Assembly (NCBI RefSeq): GCF_000373565.1
Contig: NZ_KB891813.1
Span: 1 to 64,000, forward strand
Source: Streptomyces sp. HmicA12
Lineage (GTDB): Bacteria > Actinomycetota > Actinomycetes > Streptomycetales > Streptomycetaceae
Direction of reading: 5' to 3'
Length of the DNA stretch: 64,000 nucleotides
Position numbers and translations under genes: made by a program. Each line of letters opens with the position of its first letter. The first letter of the stretch is position 1. The notes under the pieces were generated by a model. It was not told the DNA's origin. It saw nothing but the letters and a program-made list of their open reading frames with translations, and searched no databases. Shown piece by piece: positions 49,460-57,447 of this stretch.

Positions 49460-52400
49460 GTGCGCCTCTCCGGGCAGTGGGGGCGGGGGACCGCCGGGGA
49501 CGCCGCGCCTGGAGACGGACGGCCGAGATCCAGGTTCAGGGCCAGGGCCGCCGGACCTGAAGCGGTGATGCGGCCGGCTGTCATCAGGTGCACCGTGTCG
49601 GCCAGGCGCGCCACCAGGTCCAGGTCGTGCTCGACGACGAGCAGGGCCGTACCGTCCGCCGCCAGTGCCCTCAACAGGACGGCCAGGTCGGCGACCTCGG
49701 AGTCGTCCAGTCCCGCGGCGGGCTCGTCGAGCAGCAGTACGTGCGGGCGTCCCGCGAGGGCGCGGCCCAGTTCGACGTGGCGCAGTGTGCCGGTCGGCAG
49801 GTCGGCCGTGCCTCGGTCGCCCCGCAGGCCGAACAGCGCGAGCATCCGCCGGGTGGCGTCCGGGTCGCGTACGCGGCCTTGCTCGGCGCCGATGCGCAGG
49901 TTCTCGGCCACGGTCAGCGAGGGGAAGACCACGAGCTGCTGGAAGGTCCGGGCGACGCCGAGCCGGGTGCGGGCGTGGGCCGGCAGCCGCGTGATGTCCC
50001 GCTCCCCGAACAGCACATGCCCCGAGCCGGGCCGCAGCGTCCCGGCCAGGCAGTGGAACAGGGTGCTCTTCCCCGCCCCGTTGGGCCCGACGACAGCGGT
50101 GATCTGCCCGGCCGGCACGGCCATGTCGACGCCGTCGAGCACCGGTCGCCCGTCGAAGGCGACGGTGAGATGCCGCGCGGAGAGAACGGGCACGGCCGGG
50201 ACCACGGACGAGTCGCCGACTGCTGCGGCGGCGCGGGCCTCGGCTGTGGCGGCCCGCTGAGCTCCGGGTGGTCTGTCCGGGGCGGAATCCGGTGTCTGGG
50301 CCGGGGGCGGTCCGCCCGCGCCCGCATGGGCATCCGGCGAGGCCTTCGGACCCTGGGGCGGCCCGTCCGCGTCTGTCTCGGCCGTGGGGCCGTTGGGCGG
50401 CTCGTCCGCGTCGGTTTTCACCGCAGGGCCGCTGGGCCCGTCCGTGTCGGCTTCCTGGGTCGGGGCCTGCGGCAATGCGCGCGCGGATCCCTCGGGCGGC
50501 CGGACTGTGGCCCCTTTTGTCGTTCGGGCTCTGGGTGGGCCGCCCGCCTCCACCTCCGCACCCCGAGCCTCCGGCAGCCCACCCCGGTCCGTTGCCGCCT
50601 CCGTCCCCGCCGCCCCGGCGTTGGGCGAACTGCCTTCCCCGAGCTCCGTAGTCTCGCTCGGGCAAGGGAGGCTCCCCGTCGCGGGCATCGCCTCGTGCCG
50701 GCCGCCGCTCCGTCCCGGCCGACCCCCCGCGCCCGCCCTGGCCGCGCCCCCTCGCAGTCCCTCCCGCACCCGCGCCCCTCGCACCGTCAACCGGCGCCGC
50801 CCCCACCCTCGTACGACTGCTGCCCGGACCCGTGCCTGAGGGCCCGTGGGGAAGCGGCCGATCAGTACCGCCAGGGTTCCGATCACGAGCGCGGCCATCC
50901 CGCCCCGTGTCCCCGCGTCGAGGCCCACCAGGAGGGCTGCTCCGGCCAGTGCCCCGAGCGGGCTGTCCGCGCCGAGGACCACGACTGCCGCGAACCACAG
51001 CAGCCCGCGTACCGGGTCGAACGCGGCGGGGTCGAACGATCCCGTCCCCAACGCCAGCAGGCCGCCGCCGAGCGCCGCGATCCCCGCACCCGCCACGAAC
51101 GCCGCCACTTTCAGCGCGGGCACCGGAACCCCGGCCGCCGATGCGCCCGCCTCATGGTCCCGCAGCGCGGCCAGGGCCCGTCCGGACCGGCCCCGGCGCA
51201 ATGTCGTCACCAGGATCAACACGCCTGTCAGCAGGAGCAGTTCGAGGGTGTAGTACGCGCGGTCGGAGCCGAAGCCCGCGGGGCGTTCCGGGGTGAGCCC
51301 CGACGCCGCGTACGGCTGCGCGAACACGAACCTGCTCGCCCCCACGCCCACCGCGAACGTGGCGAGCGCCAGGGCCAGACCGTGGCGGCCGATCGCGGGC
51401 ACGGCCGTGAGCAGGCCCAGTGGCGCGACCAGGATCACGGACAGCAACAGAGCGCCTGAGGGCGGGAGTTGCGGCAGGCCCGGGAAGCGGCCCATCGCGA
51501 GCAGCGACGCGAACAGTGCCCCGAGGCCCGCGAACGCGGCCTGCCCCAGGGCCAGTTGACCGGCACGGCCTGTCACTACCACCAGGGACAGCAGCACGAT
51601 CGCCAGCGCCGGTACCTGGACCGACGTCTGCAGATCCGAGCCGGCGAAGCCCAGGGGCAGCAGGAACAGCACCGCCGCCACCAGCCACGCGGCCGGCGGC
51701 GTCGGCAGCGCACGCCGTGTCACCGCACGCGGCAGCTCGCCCTTCCCGCCGATCCCCGGCAGCGCGAGCGCCGCGACCAGCAGCGCCACCACGAACAGGT
51801 TCGCGCCGACCGCCTGGAGGAGCGGTTCGGCCCAGCCGCTCGGATGCACCCGCGTCAACTGGCTCTGGGCCACCCCGATTCCGAGCGCCGTCACCACCGC
51901 CACCGAGAGGAGCCGCAGGCGCGCCGCGACCGCGACCGCCATGACCTCCATCACCAGCAGCGGCAGTCCGTACGGGTCGAGGCGGACGTACGGGGCGAGC
52001 AGCGCACCCGTCAGGCCCGCCGTGAACGCGCCGAAGGCCCAGCCCGCCGCCGCGACCCGGTCCGCGTCGATGCCGCCGAGCACCGCCAGCGGACGGTTGT
52101 CGACGACCGCCCGCAGCTCCCCGCCGAACCGGGTCCAGCGCGTCACCGCCCACACCGTCGGCGCGATCGCCCCGGCCACGGCCAACTGCCCCCACGGATC
52201 AGCCGGGATGAGCGTCGGCGCGTCCTCCTGCGCGCCCGTGCCCCACAGCATCGCCGCCGCCCCGACCAGGAGGACGAAGACACCGATCGACGCCACCAGG
52301 GTCTGTGCCGGATCGTTGCCGGAGGTCGCGAGCGGCCGGAACACCCAGCGTTCCAGGGCCAGTCCGATCGCCGGGGCCACGCCGAGGAGCACCAGCACCG

Positions 52401-52596
52401 CCGCCGCCCACAGCGGCCAGTCCCACACCACCGCCAACTGCCGCAGCAGAAAGGCGCAGAGCATCGCGATCGCACCGTGCGCGAAGTTCAGCACGCCCGT
52501 CGCGCGGTGCGTCACGATCAGGCCGATCCCGGACAGCGCGGCCGCCGCGCCCACGGAGAGCCCGGCGAGCGTGAGGTCGTACGTCAGCGATGCCAC
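49456..52596 (-). CDS. Fused LivH-LivM-LivG ABC transporter protein
   Basis: This 1046-residue protein joins three parts. Residues 1-300 or so are a LivH-type permease (GIGLIVTHRATGVLNFAHGA). About 300-605 is a LivM-type permease (GQLALGQAAFAGLGALFAS and LAALRDHEAGASAAGVPVPALK). About 605-815 is a disordered Pro/Gly/Asp/Ala linker. About 818-1046 is a LivG-type ATPase with a normal P-loop GPNGAGKST (837-845), LPTGTLRHVELGRALAG and LLLDEPAAGLDD. The usual operon has these as three genes. GTG 52596 is the start. The LivF gene is coupled behind it. One chain thus holds both membrane halves and one ATPase of the importer. Confidence 0.93.
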   Translation of the reverse strand: MASLTYDLTLAGLSVGAAAALSGIGLIVTHRATGVLNFAHGAIAMLCAFLLRQLAVVWDWPLWAAAVLVLLGVAPAIGLALERWVFRPLATSGNDPAQTLVASIGVFVLLVGAAAMLWGTGAQEDAPTLIPADPWGQLAVAGAIAPTVWAVTRWTRFGGELRAVVDNRPLAVLGGIDADRVAAAGWAFGAFTAGLTGALLAPYVRLDPYGLPLLVMEVMAVAVAARLRLLSVAVVTALGIGVAQSQLTRVHPSGWAEPLLQAVGANLFVVALLVAALALPGIGGKGELPRAVTRRALPTPPAAWLVAAVLFLLPLGFAGSDLQTSVQVPALAIVLLSLVVVTGRAGQLALGQAAFAGLGALFASLLAMGRFPGLPQLPPSGALLLSVILVAPLGLLTAVPAIGRHGLALALATFAVGVGASRFVFAQPYAASGLTPERPAGFGSDRAYYTLELLLLTGVLILVTTLRRGRSGRALAALRDHEAGASAAGVPVPALKVAAFVAGAGIAALGGGLLALGTGSFDPAAFDPVRGLLWFAAVVVLGADSPLGALAGAALLVGLDAGTRGGMAALVIGTLAVLIGRFPTGPQARVRAAVVRGWGRRRLTVRGARVREGLRGGAARAGAGGRPGRSGGRHEAMPATGSLPCPSETTELGEGSSPNAGAAGTEAATDRGGLPEARGAEVEAGGPPRARTTKGATVRPPEGSARALPQAPTQEADTDGPSGPAVKTDADEPPNGPTAETDADGPPQGPKASPDAHAGAGGPPPAQTPDSAPDRPPGAQRAATAEARAAAAVGDSSVVPAVPVLSARHLTVAFDGRPVLDGVDMAVPAGQITAVVGPNGAGKSTLFHCLAGTLRPGSGHVLFGERDITRLPAHARTRLGVARTFQQLVVFPSLTVAENLRIGAEQGRVRDPDATRRMLALFGLRGDRGTADLPTGTLRHVELGRALAGRPHVLLLDEPAAGLDDSEVADLAVLLRALAADGTALLVVEHDLDLVARLADTVHLMTAGRITASGPAALALNLDLGRPSPGAASPAVPRPHCPERRT

Positions 52597-52599
52597 GCC

Positions 52600-53067
52600 T
52601 CAACTCCCGGCGTGCGGCTCGCAGACGGGGCACGGACCGAGGCCGCCGACGGTGACGGCGCGGGCGTCGGCTGGCACGGCCTCCGGCTTGCCCTCGACGA
52701 GCGGGCAGTCGGCGCGGTGCCACAGCGTGCCGCCGGGCACCCGCAGCAGTTGCCCGCTGGAGGCGAGCGGGGCCGCGGTCCGTTCCGGCTGCACGGGCTC
52801 GACCGCGACGAGCAGCTCGTACAGCTCCTCCACGCGCGAGGTCGCCAGGGTGCTCCTGCCGTACGTGAGGAGGACCGCGCCCGTGATGATCAGGGCCGAG
52901 CCCGGCACCGTGCACGAGGCCAGATAGGGCAGCTGGCGCTCGGCGAAGCGCTCGCCGGACATCCCGTACCAGCCGACGACGCACAGCACGGCGCCGGCGG
53001 CGAGTGCGGCGAGACCCGCCCACAGGACGGGGTGCAGCGCAGATATCCGAGGCCGGGCGGTCCGCAT
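52600..53067 (-). CDS. Membrane protein with C-terminal Cys/His motif
   Basis: The 155-residue protein starts MRTARPRISALHPVLWAGLAAL at ATG 53067 behind GGGAG. Two membrane spans (residues about 12-35 and 52-72) are followed by a cytoplasmic tail ending in LWHRADCPLVEG and LGPCPVCEPH, a His/Cys set that could bind zinc or iron. It is immediately before the LivHMG fusion gene (stop 52600, start 52596), so it is part of that operon, yet such a protein is not a known transporter subunit. Confidence 0.75.
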   Translation of the reverse strand: MRTARPRISALHPVLWAGLAALAAGAVLCVVGWYGMSGERFAERQLPYLASCTVPGSALIITGAVLLTYGRSTLATSRVEELYELLVAVEPVQPERTAAPLASSGQLLRVPGGTLWHRADCPLVEGKPEAVPADARAVTVGGLGPCPVCEPHAGS

Positions 53068-53224
53068 GGGTGGCTCCCCACGTCGTGTGTTGGCCGGAGT
53101 CGATGCGGCCGCGCCGACCATGTATGGCTTTGTCGACCGATCGCTTGCACTATGCCTCCTGGAGGCCAACCCTGAAAGCTCCGGGCGCGGTTGGGGCCCG
53201 GACCGACATCCGGTGGTGAGCCAG

Positions 53225-53776
53225 ATGGTGTGCGGGAACAGCATCACGGCGGGTCGACGCGGGCGGGGCGCGGCCCTCGCCCTCGCCGCGGCCCTCGCCC
53301 TCGGACCGGCCCTCGTGGCGTGCGGCGACGACAGCGGCGGCGAGGACAGCAACCCGCCGATGCCCAGCTCGCGGGAGCCGTCGCCGACCTCGGAGGAGCC
53401 GACCGCGACCGGGCCCGCGGACGAGGCCGCCGCCGAGAAGCAGATCCGGGCGAACTGGAAGAAGTTCTTCGACCCGGACGTGCCGCTGAAGGAGAAGGCG
53501 GAGCTCCTGCAGAACGGCTCGAAGATGCAGAAGGTCCTGGAGAGCTTCAACGGGGACAAGCGCGGCGGCCAGGTGCAGGCCGAGGTCGACAAGATCACCT
53601 TCACCTCGGCGACCGCGGCGAACGTGACGTACTCGCTCGCCCTCAAGGGCGCCACCGTGCTGCCCGACGCCAAAGGCACCTCGGTCGAGGAGGACGGCGT
53701 CTGGAAGGTGTCCGTCAAGACGCTGTGCGCGCTGGTGCAGCTGAGCGGCAATGCGTCGCCGGGCCCGGGCTGCTGA
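53225..53776 (+). CDS. Putative lipoprotein
   Basis: The 183-residue protein starts near MVCGNSITAGRRGRGAALALAAAL (ATG 53225; GTG 53213 or 53216 also possible). The lipobox is LVAC, followed by an acidic/Ser/Pro linker, then a small domain with NWKKFFDPDVPLKEKAELLQNGSKMQKVL and a strand-rich end (VTYSLALKGATVLPD and DGVWKVSVKTLCALVQL), resembling the low-molecular-weight antigen MTB12-like fold. It overlaps the next gene by 26 bases. Extracytoplasmic, of unknown role, divergent from the Liv operon. Confidence 0.82.
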   Translation: MVCGNSITAGRRGRGAALALAAALALGPALVACGDDSGGEDSNPPMPSSREPSPTSEEPTATGPADEAAAEKQIRANWKKFFDPDVPLKEKAELLQNGSKMQKVLESFNGDKRGGQVQAEVDKITFTSATAANVTYSLALKGATVLPDAKGTSVEEDGVWKVSVKTLCALVQLSGNASPGPGC

Positions 53777-55046
53777 GGCCCTGGCCGCGATCCTGGCGCT
53801 GACGGCGGTCGCGGGCTGCGGCTCGCGGCTGCCGGAGAGCGACTTCGGGAGCGGGCGGTCGCCCCGTACACCGTCGGCGGCCGCCGCGGCGGACCCGATC
53901 CGCGTCGGCATCCTCACCAGCGCCACCAGCCCCGTCGGCGGGGCGACCTTCACCGACACCCGCGACGGCGCACAGGCGTACTTCCGGAACCTCAACGCGA
54001 AAGGCGGCATTCAAGGGCGCCGCGTGGAAGTGCACCTGTGCGACGACGGAGGCAGCGGCGTCGGCAACAACGAATGCGTGCACGAACTCGTCGACGAACA
54101 GAAGGTCGTCGCCCTGGTCGCGACCACGACCCTCGACTACGCGGGCGCGGCGCGCGTGTCCCGCGCGCGCGTGCCCGACATCGGCGGCCAGCCGATCGGC
54201 GCCGCCTACGACACCTACCCGCACCTGTACGGCATCTACGGGAGCCTCGCGCCCCGCGACGGCACCCCAGGCTGGGGCGGAGAGCTGTACGGCGGCACCG
54301 AGGTCTACCGCTACTTCAAGAAGGAGAAGGGCGCCCGCACCGCGGCCGTCGTCTCCTACAACCAGGCCGCCTCGGCCGGCTACGCCCGGCTCGTGACCCG
54401 CGGCCTGAAGGCCGAGGGCTATCAGGTGATCACCGAGCAGGTCGACTTCGCCCTGCCCAACTTCCGCGCCGCCGCGGCCGACCTGAAGGACCAGGGCGCC
54501 GACCTCGTCTTCGACGCCATCGACGCGCACGGCAACGCCCAGCTGTGCGAGGCCATGGACCAGGTCGGCGCCCGCGTCACCGCGAAGGTCACGAACGTGC
54601 AGAACTGGACGTCGTCCGTGGCCGCCGACTACCAGGACGCCCCGCACTGCCGCGACTCCCTGTGGGCCACCGGAGCGAGCCGCAACTACGAGGACACCGG
54701 GCACCCGGCCGTGCGGGCCTTTCGCGCCGCCACCAAGGGCCTCGAGACGCACTCGCAGTGGCAGTTGGAGGGCTGGGCCGCCGCGATGTGGTTCACGGAC
54801 GCGGCCCGCTCCTGCGAGGGGGCCGTCACGCGCGTGTGCGTCGGCCGTTTCATGGAGCGCGGCGCACCGTATACGGCGGACGGGCTGCTGCTGCCCGTGA
54901 CGTACCGCGCACTCGACGCCCCGCCCAAGCACCGTAGGACGTGTCTGTCGGTCGCGCGGTGGACGGACGGACGGGGCTGGGTCACCCAGAACGGTGACAT
55001 GAAGGAGACGTGCTTTGACGTTCCCCAACTCGCCTACCAGCCATGA
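53751..55046 (+). CDS. Branched-chain amino acid-type ABC substrate-binding lipoprotein (LivK-like)
   Basis: The 431-residue protein starts MRRRARAAEALAAILALTAVAGC with the lipobox Cys near residue 23. The periplasmic-binding-protein type I fold follows: DPIRVGILTSATSPVGGATF, GAQAYFRNLNAKGGIQGRRVEV, AAVVSYNQAASAGYARLVTRGLKAEGY and SLWATGASRNYEDTGHPAVRAF, as in LivK/amide-binding proteins. It is the obvious capture component for the fused LivHMG-LivF importer on the other strand. Four extra cysteines (such as LCDDGGSGVGNNEC) may form disulfides. Confidence 0.9.
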   Translation: MRRRARAAEALAAILALTAVAGCGSRLPESDFGSGRSPRTPSAAAAADPIRVGILTSATSPVGGATFTDTRDGAQAYFRNLNAKGGIQGRRVEVHLCDDGGSGVGNNECVHELVDEQKVVALVATTTLDYAGAARVSRARVPDIGGQPIGAAYDTYPHLYGIYGSLAPRDGTPGWGGELYGGTEVYRYFKKEKGARTAAVVSYNQAASAGYARLVTRGLKAEGYQVITEQVDFALPNFRAAAADLKDQGADLVFDAIDAHGNAQLCEAMDQVGARVTAKVTNVQNWTSSVAADYQDAPHCRDSLWATGASRNYEDTGHPAVRAFRAATKGLETHSQWQLEGWAAAMWFTDAARSCEGAVTRVCVGRFMERGAPYTADGLLLPVTYRALDAPPKHRRTCLSVARWTDGRGWVTQNGDMKETCFDVPQLAYQP

Positions 55047-55250
55047 CTCCTCTCTGATGTACAAAATGGCCAATCGGTTCCCCATATTGCCTACCAATAC
55101 GGCAACCGTTCTGGAACAAGATGATGATGATGAACAACCCTCGCTCGGGCATCTCCGTCTAACCATCCGGTAGGCGGAGGACATGGGACCGATAGTGACC
55201 GAATCGATGGTTCCGGACTGACCGCGAGGAATGGTGGGATACGGGGACGC
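55047..55250 (+). promoter_or_regulatory. Leader region of the GT4 glycosyltransferase gene
   Basis: This 204-bp gap is clearly A+T-richer than its neighbours, with a GAT x4 microsatellite (about 55121-55133) and a 9-bp hairpin with one G-U pair (55153-55161 with 55171-55179). It probably holds the promoter of the operon at 55251; no hexamers were assigned with confidence. Confidence 0.4.
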
Positions 55251-56510
55251 ATGCAGATTTCTTTCCTGATTCACAATGCGTATGGGATCGGAGGGACGAT
55301 CCGCACCACGTACAACCTCGCCAACACCCTGGCCGAGCAGCACGACGTGGAGGTCGTGTCGGTCTTCAGGCACCGCGACGAGCCCGTCTTCACGCCCGAC
55401 CGCCGCGTCCGGGTGCGTCACCTCGTGGACATCCGCAAGGACTCGCGGGGTTACGACGGCGACGATCCCGCGTTCACGCAGGCGTCCGCGGTCTTCCCGC
55501 AGCAGGAGGGGCGCTACGACCAGTACAGCGCGCTCACCGACCGGCGCATCTCCGAGCACCTCGCGAGCGTCGAGGCGGACGTCGTCGTCGGCACCCGGCC
55601 GGGGCTCAACGTGCACCTGGCGAAGGAGACCCGGCGCGGCCCGCTGCGCGTCGGGCAGGAGCACCTCACGCTCGACACCCACACGCCGGGGCTGCGGCGC
55701 CGGCTGCGCAGCGTCTATCCGCGCCTGGACGCCCTCACCACGACCACCGAGGCGGACGCCCGCGCCTACCGCGACGGGATGCGGCTGCCCGGCGTCCGCG
55801 TCGAGGCCATGTCGAACCCGGTGCCCGCGCCGGGCATCACGCCCGCCGACGGCGACGCGAAGTGGGTCGTGGCCGCCGGGCGGCTCGCCCCGGTGAAGCG
55901 TTACGACCTGCTGATCAGGGCCTTCGACAAGGTGCGCGCCGAGCGGCCCGACTGGCGCCTGCGCATCTACGGAGCGGGCAAGCAGAAGGACAAGCTGCGC
56001 ACCCTCATCGACGAACTCGGCCTCTACAACCACGTGTTCCTCATGGGCCCCGCCAACCCCATCGAACCGGAGTGGGCGAAAGGTTCCGTCGCCGCGGTCA
56101 CCTCGACCTTCGAGTCGTTCGGCATGACGATCGTCGAGGCGATGCGCTGCGGGCTGCCCGTGGTCGCCACCGACTGCCCGCACGGCCCCGGCGAGATCAT
56201 CGACGACGGAGTCGACGGACGCCTCGTCGAGGTCGGCAACGTCGACGCGATCGCCGGCGGCCTGCTCGAACTCATCAACGACGACCGGCGGCGCCAGGAG
56301 ATGGCGGCGCGCGCCCTCACCAGCTCCGAGCGCTTCGACCCGGCCAGGATCGCCGAGCGCTACGAGGCGCTCTTCGGCTCGCTCACCGGGCGCGGCGGTT
56401 CCGTGAACCTGCTGCACCGGGCCCGCGGCTCCCTGCTCGGCGGCGCCTACGCCGTACGCGACGCGAGCCGCGCCATGTTCAGGTCACCGGGAAAGGGGCG
56501 CACCGCATGA
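55251..56510 (+). CDS. GT4 family glycosyltransferase
   Basis: The 419-residue protein starts MQISFLIHNAYGIGGTIRTTYNLANTL, the GT-B acceptor half with the Gly-rich loop GIGGT. The donor half has VVAAGRLAPVKRYDLLIRAF, LRIYGAGKQKDKL, VFLMGPANPIEPEW, and TSTFESFGMTIVEAMRCG with the conserved E-x7-E of retaining GT4. This order fits an enzyme that adds a sugar to a secreted polymer or teichoic-acid-like glycan. ATGA overlap links it to the next gene. C-terminal 40 residues are basic. Confidence 0.9.
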   Translation: MQISFLIHNAYGIGGTIRTTYNLANTLAEQHDVEVVSVFRHRDEPVFTPDRRVRVRHLVDIRKDSRGYDGDDPAFTQASAVFPQQEGRYDQYSALTDRRISEHLASVEADVVVGTRPGLNVHLAKETRRGPLRVGQEHLTLDTHTPGLRRRLRSVYPRLDALTTTTEADARAYRDGMRLPGVRVEAMSNPVPAPGITPADGDAKWVVAAGRLAPVKRYDLLIRAFDKVRAERPDWRLRIYGAGKQKDKLRTLIDELGLYNHVFLMGPANPIEPEWAKGSVAAVTSTFESFGMTIVEAMRCGLPVVATDCPHGPGEIIDDGVDGRLVEVGNVDAIAGGLLELINDDRRRQEMAARALTSSERFDPARIAERYEALFGSLTGRGGSVNLLHRARGSLLGGAYAVRDASRAMFRSPGKGRTA

Positions 56511-57358
56511 CACCGCTGGCCACGCCCGCCTCCGCATTCGGGTCTGACGACAGGACCGTCTTCATGGCACCCCGCGCCGACTGCATCGCCGACTCCGCCG
56601 GCGGCCTCACCTTCGACGTCACCGACCACGGTGCGTCCGGCCCCGCCCACCTCGTGCTCCTGGAACGCGGCAGGGAACAGGAGGTCCGCCTCCCGCTCGC
56701 CCCGGTCGGCGACGGACGGCTGCGTGCCTCGCTGCCGATCGGCGTCGCGCTGCCCGAGGGACGCTGGGACGCGTACGCGCAGGTCGACGGGGGAGAGCCG
56801 GTGCGCCTCGAACCCGGGGTGAACGATCTGCGCTCGCTCGTGGACCGGGCGCCGAGCGGATCGCGCGGCTACGTCGCCGTCCGTATCCCGTACGCCACGA
56901 AGCACGGGAACCTCTCGGTACGCAGCTGGCATCGCGCCCCGCACGCCGAAGCCGGTGAACTGCTCATATCGGGTGCGGAGTTGACCGTGTGCGGGCGGGT
57001 CTACGGCACGCCGTGCACACCCAAGGCGTACGCCGAGGTACGGGCGCGGGACGCCGCCGGGACCGTGCTGCGCGGGGAGCTGGACGTGGCCGTCGACGCC
57101 GGGGCCGGGACCGGGTTCGTGGTGCGGATCCGGTACGACGAGCTCTCCGAGGGGCGCTGGGATCTGTGGGTGCGGCCGGGCGGCGAGGACGGGCCCGAGG
57201 TGCGGGTGGCTCGGTTGCTCGACGACATCGCCGACAAGAAGCCGATCTTCGCCTATCCGGTGACCCGGGTTGAGGTCGGGGGGCGGGAGCTGGGGGCCGA
57301 GCCGTATTACACCGCGGACAACGATCTTTCCGTTGTGGTGCGTGCGGTGACGGACTAG
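56507..57358 (+). CDS. Beta-rich partner protein of the GT4 gene
   Basis: The 283-residue protein starts MTPLATPASAFGSDDRTVFM (ATGA with the glycosyltransferase). It has no catalytic motif that I recognise, but strands alternate regularly (GLTFDVTDHGASGPAHLVLL, RLPLAPVGDGRLRASLPIG-like segments, GRWDAYAQVDGGEPVRL, GRWDLWVRPGGEDGPEVRV), suggesting two immunoglobulin-like or beta-sandwich domains. Similar proteins accompany glycosyltransferases in Streptomyces wall-glycan loci. Its TAG stop lies in a 42-bp perfect palindrome. Confidence 0.75.
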   Translation: MTPLATPASAFGSDDRTVFMAPRADCIADSAGGLTFDVTDHGASGPAHLVLLERGREQEVRLPLAPVGDGRLRASLPIGVALPEGRWDAYAQVDGGEPVRLEPGVNDLRSLVDRAPSGSRGYVAVRIPYATKHGNLSVRSWHRAPHAEAGELLISGAELTVCGRVYGTPCTPKAYAEVRARDAAGTVLRGELDVAVDAGAGTGFVVRIRYDELSEGRWDLWVRPGGEDGPEVRVARLLDDIADKKPIFAYPVTRVEVGGRELGAEPYYTADNDLSVVVRAVTD

Positions 57359-57394
57359 GGCCTGTCCGGCGGATCCGCCGGACAGGCCCTAGTC
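57353..57394. terminator. 42-bp perfect palindrome, probable bidirectional terminator
   Basis: Both arms are 21 bases, beginning GACTAGGGCCTGTCCGG, and the centre is GGATCC. It includes the stop codon of the partner gene. I recall closely related GGGCCTGTCCGG palindromes from many Streptomyces intergenic regions, so it is a dispersed repeat acting as a terminator or a mobile palindromic unit. No T run. Confidence 0.85.
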
Positions 57395-57414
57395 GCCGGG
57401 GGCGTCTCCCGCCG

Positions 57415-57436
57415 TTCCCCGCGCCCCTGACGGGGC
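57415..57436. repeat. Copy of the CCCCGCGCCCCTGA dispersed element
   Basis: TTCCCCGCGCCCCTGACGGGGC, a short hairpin (GCCCC/GGGGC), is 12 bases before the WYL gene start. The core 14-mer is identical at 15858 and 27035, and a relative is in the 3' end of the PAP2 gene at 60922-60939. Confidence 0.7.
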
Positions 57437-57447
57437 ACAATCGGCGC

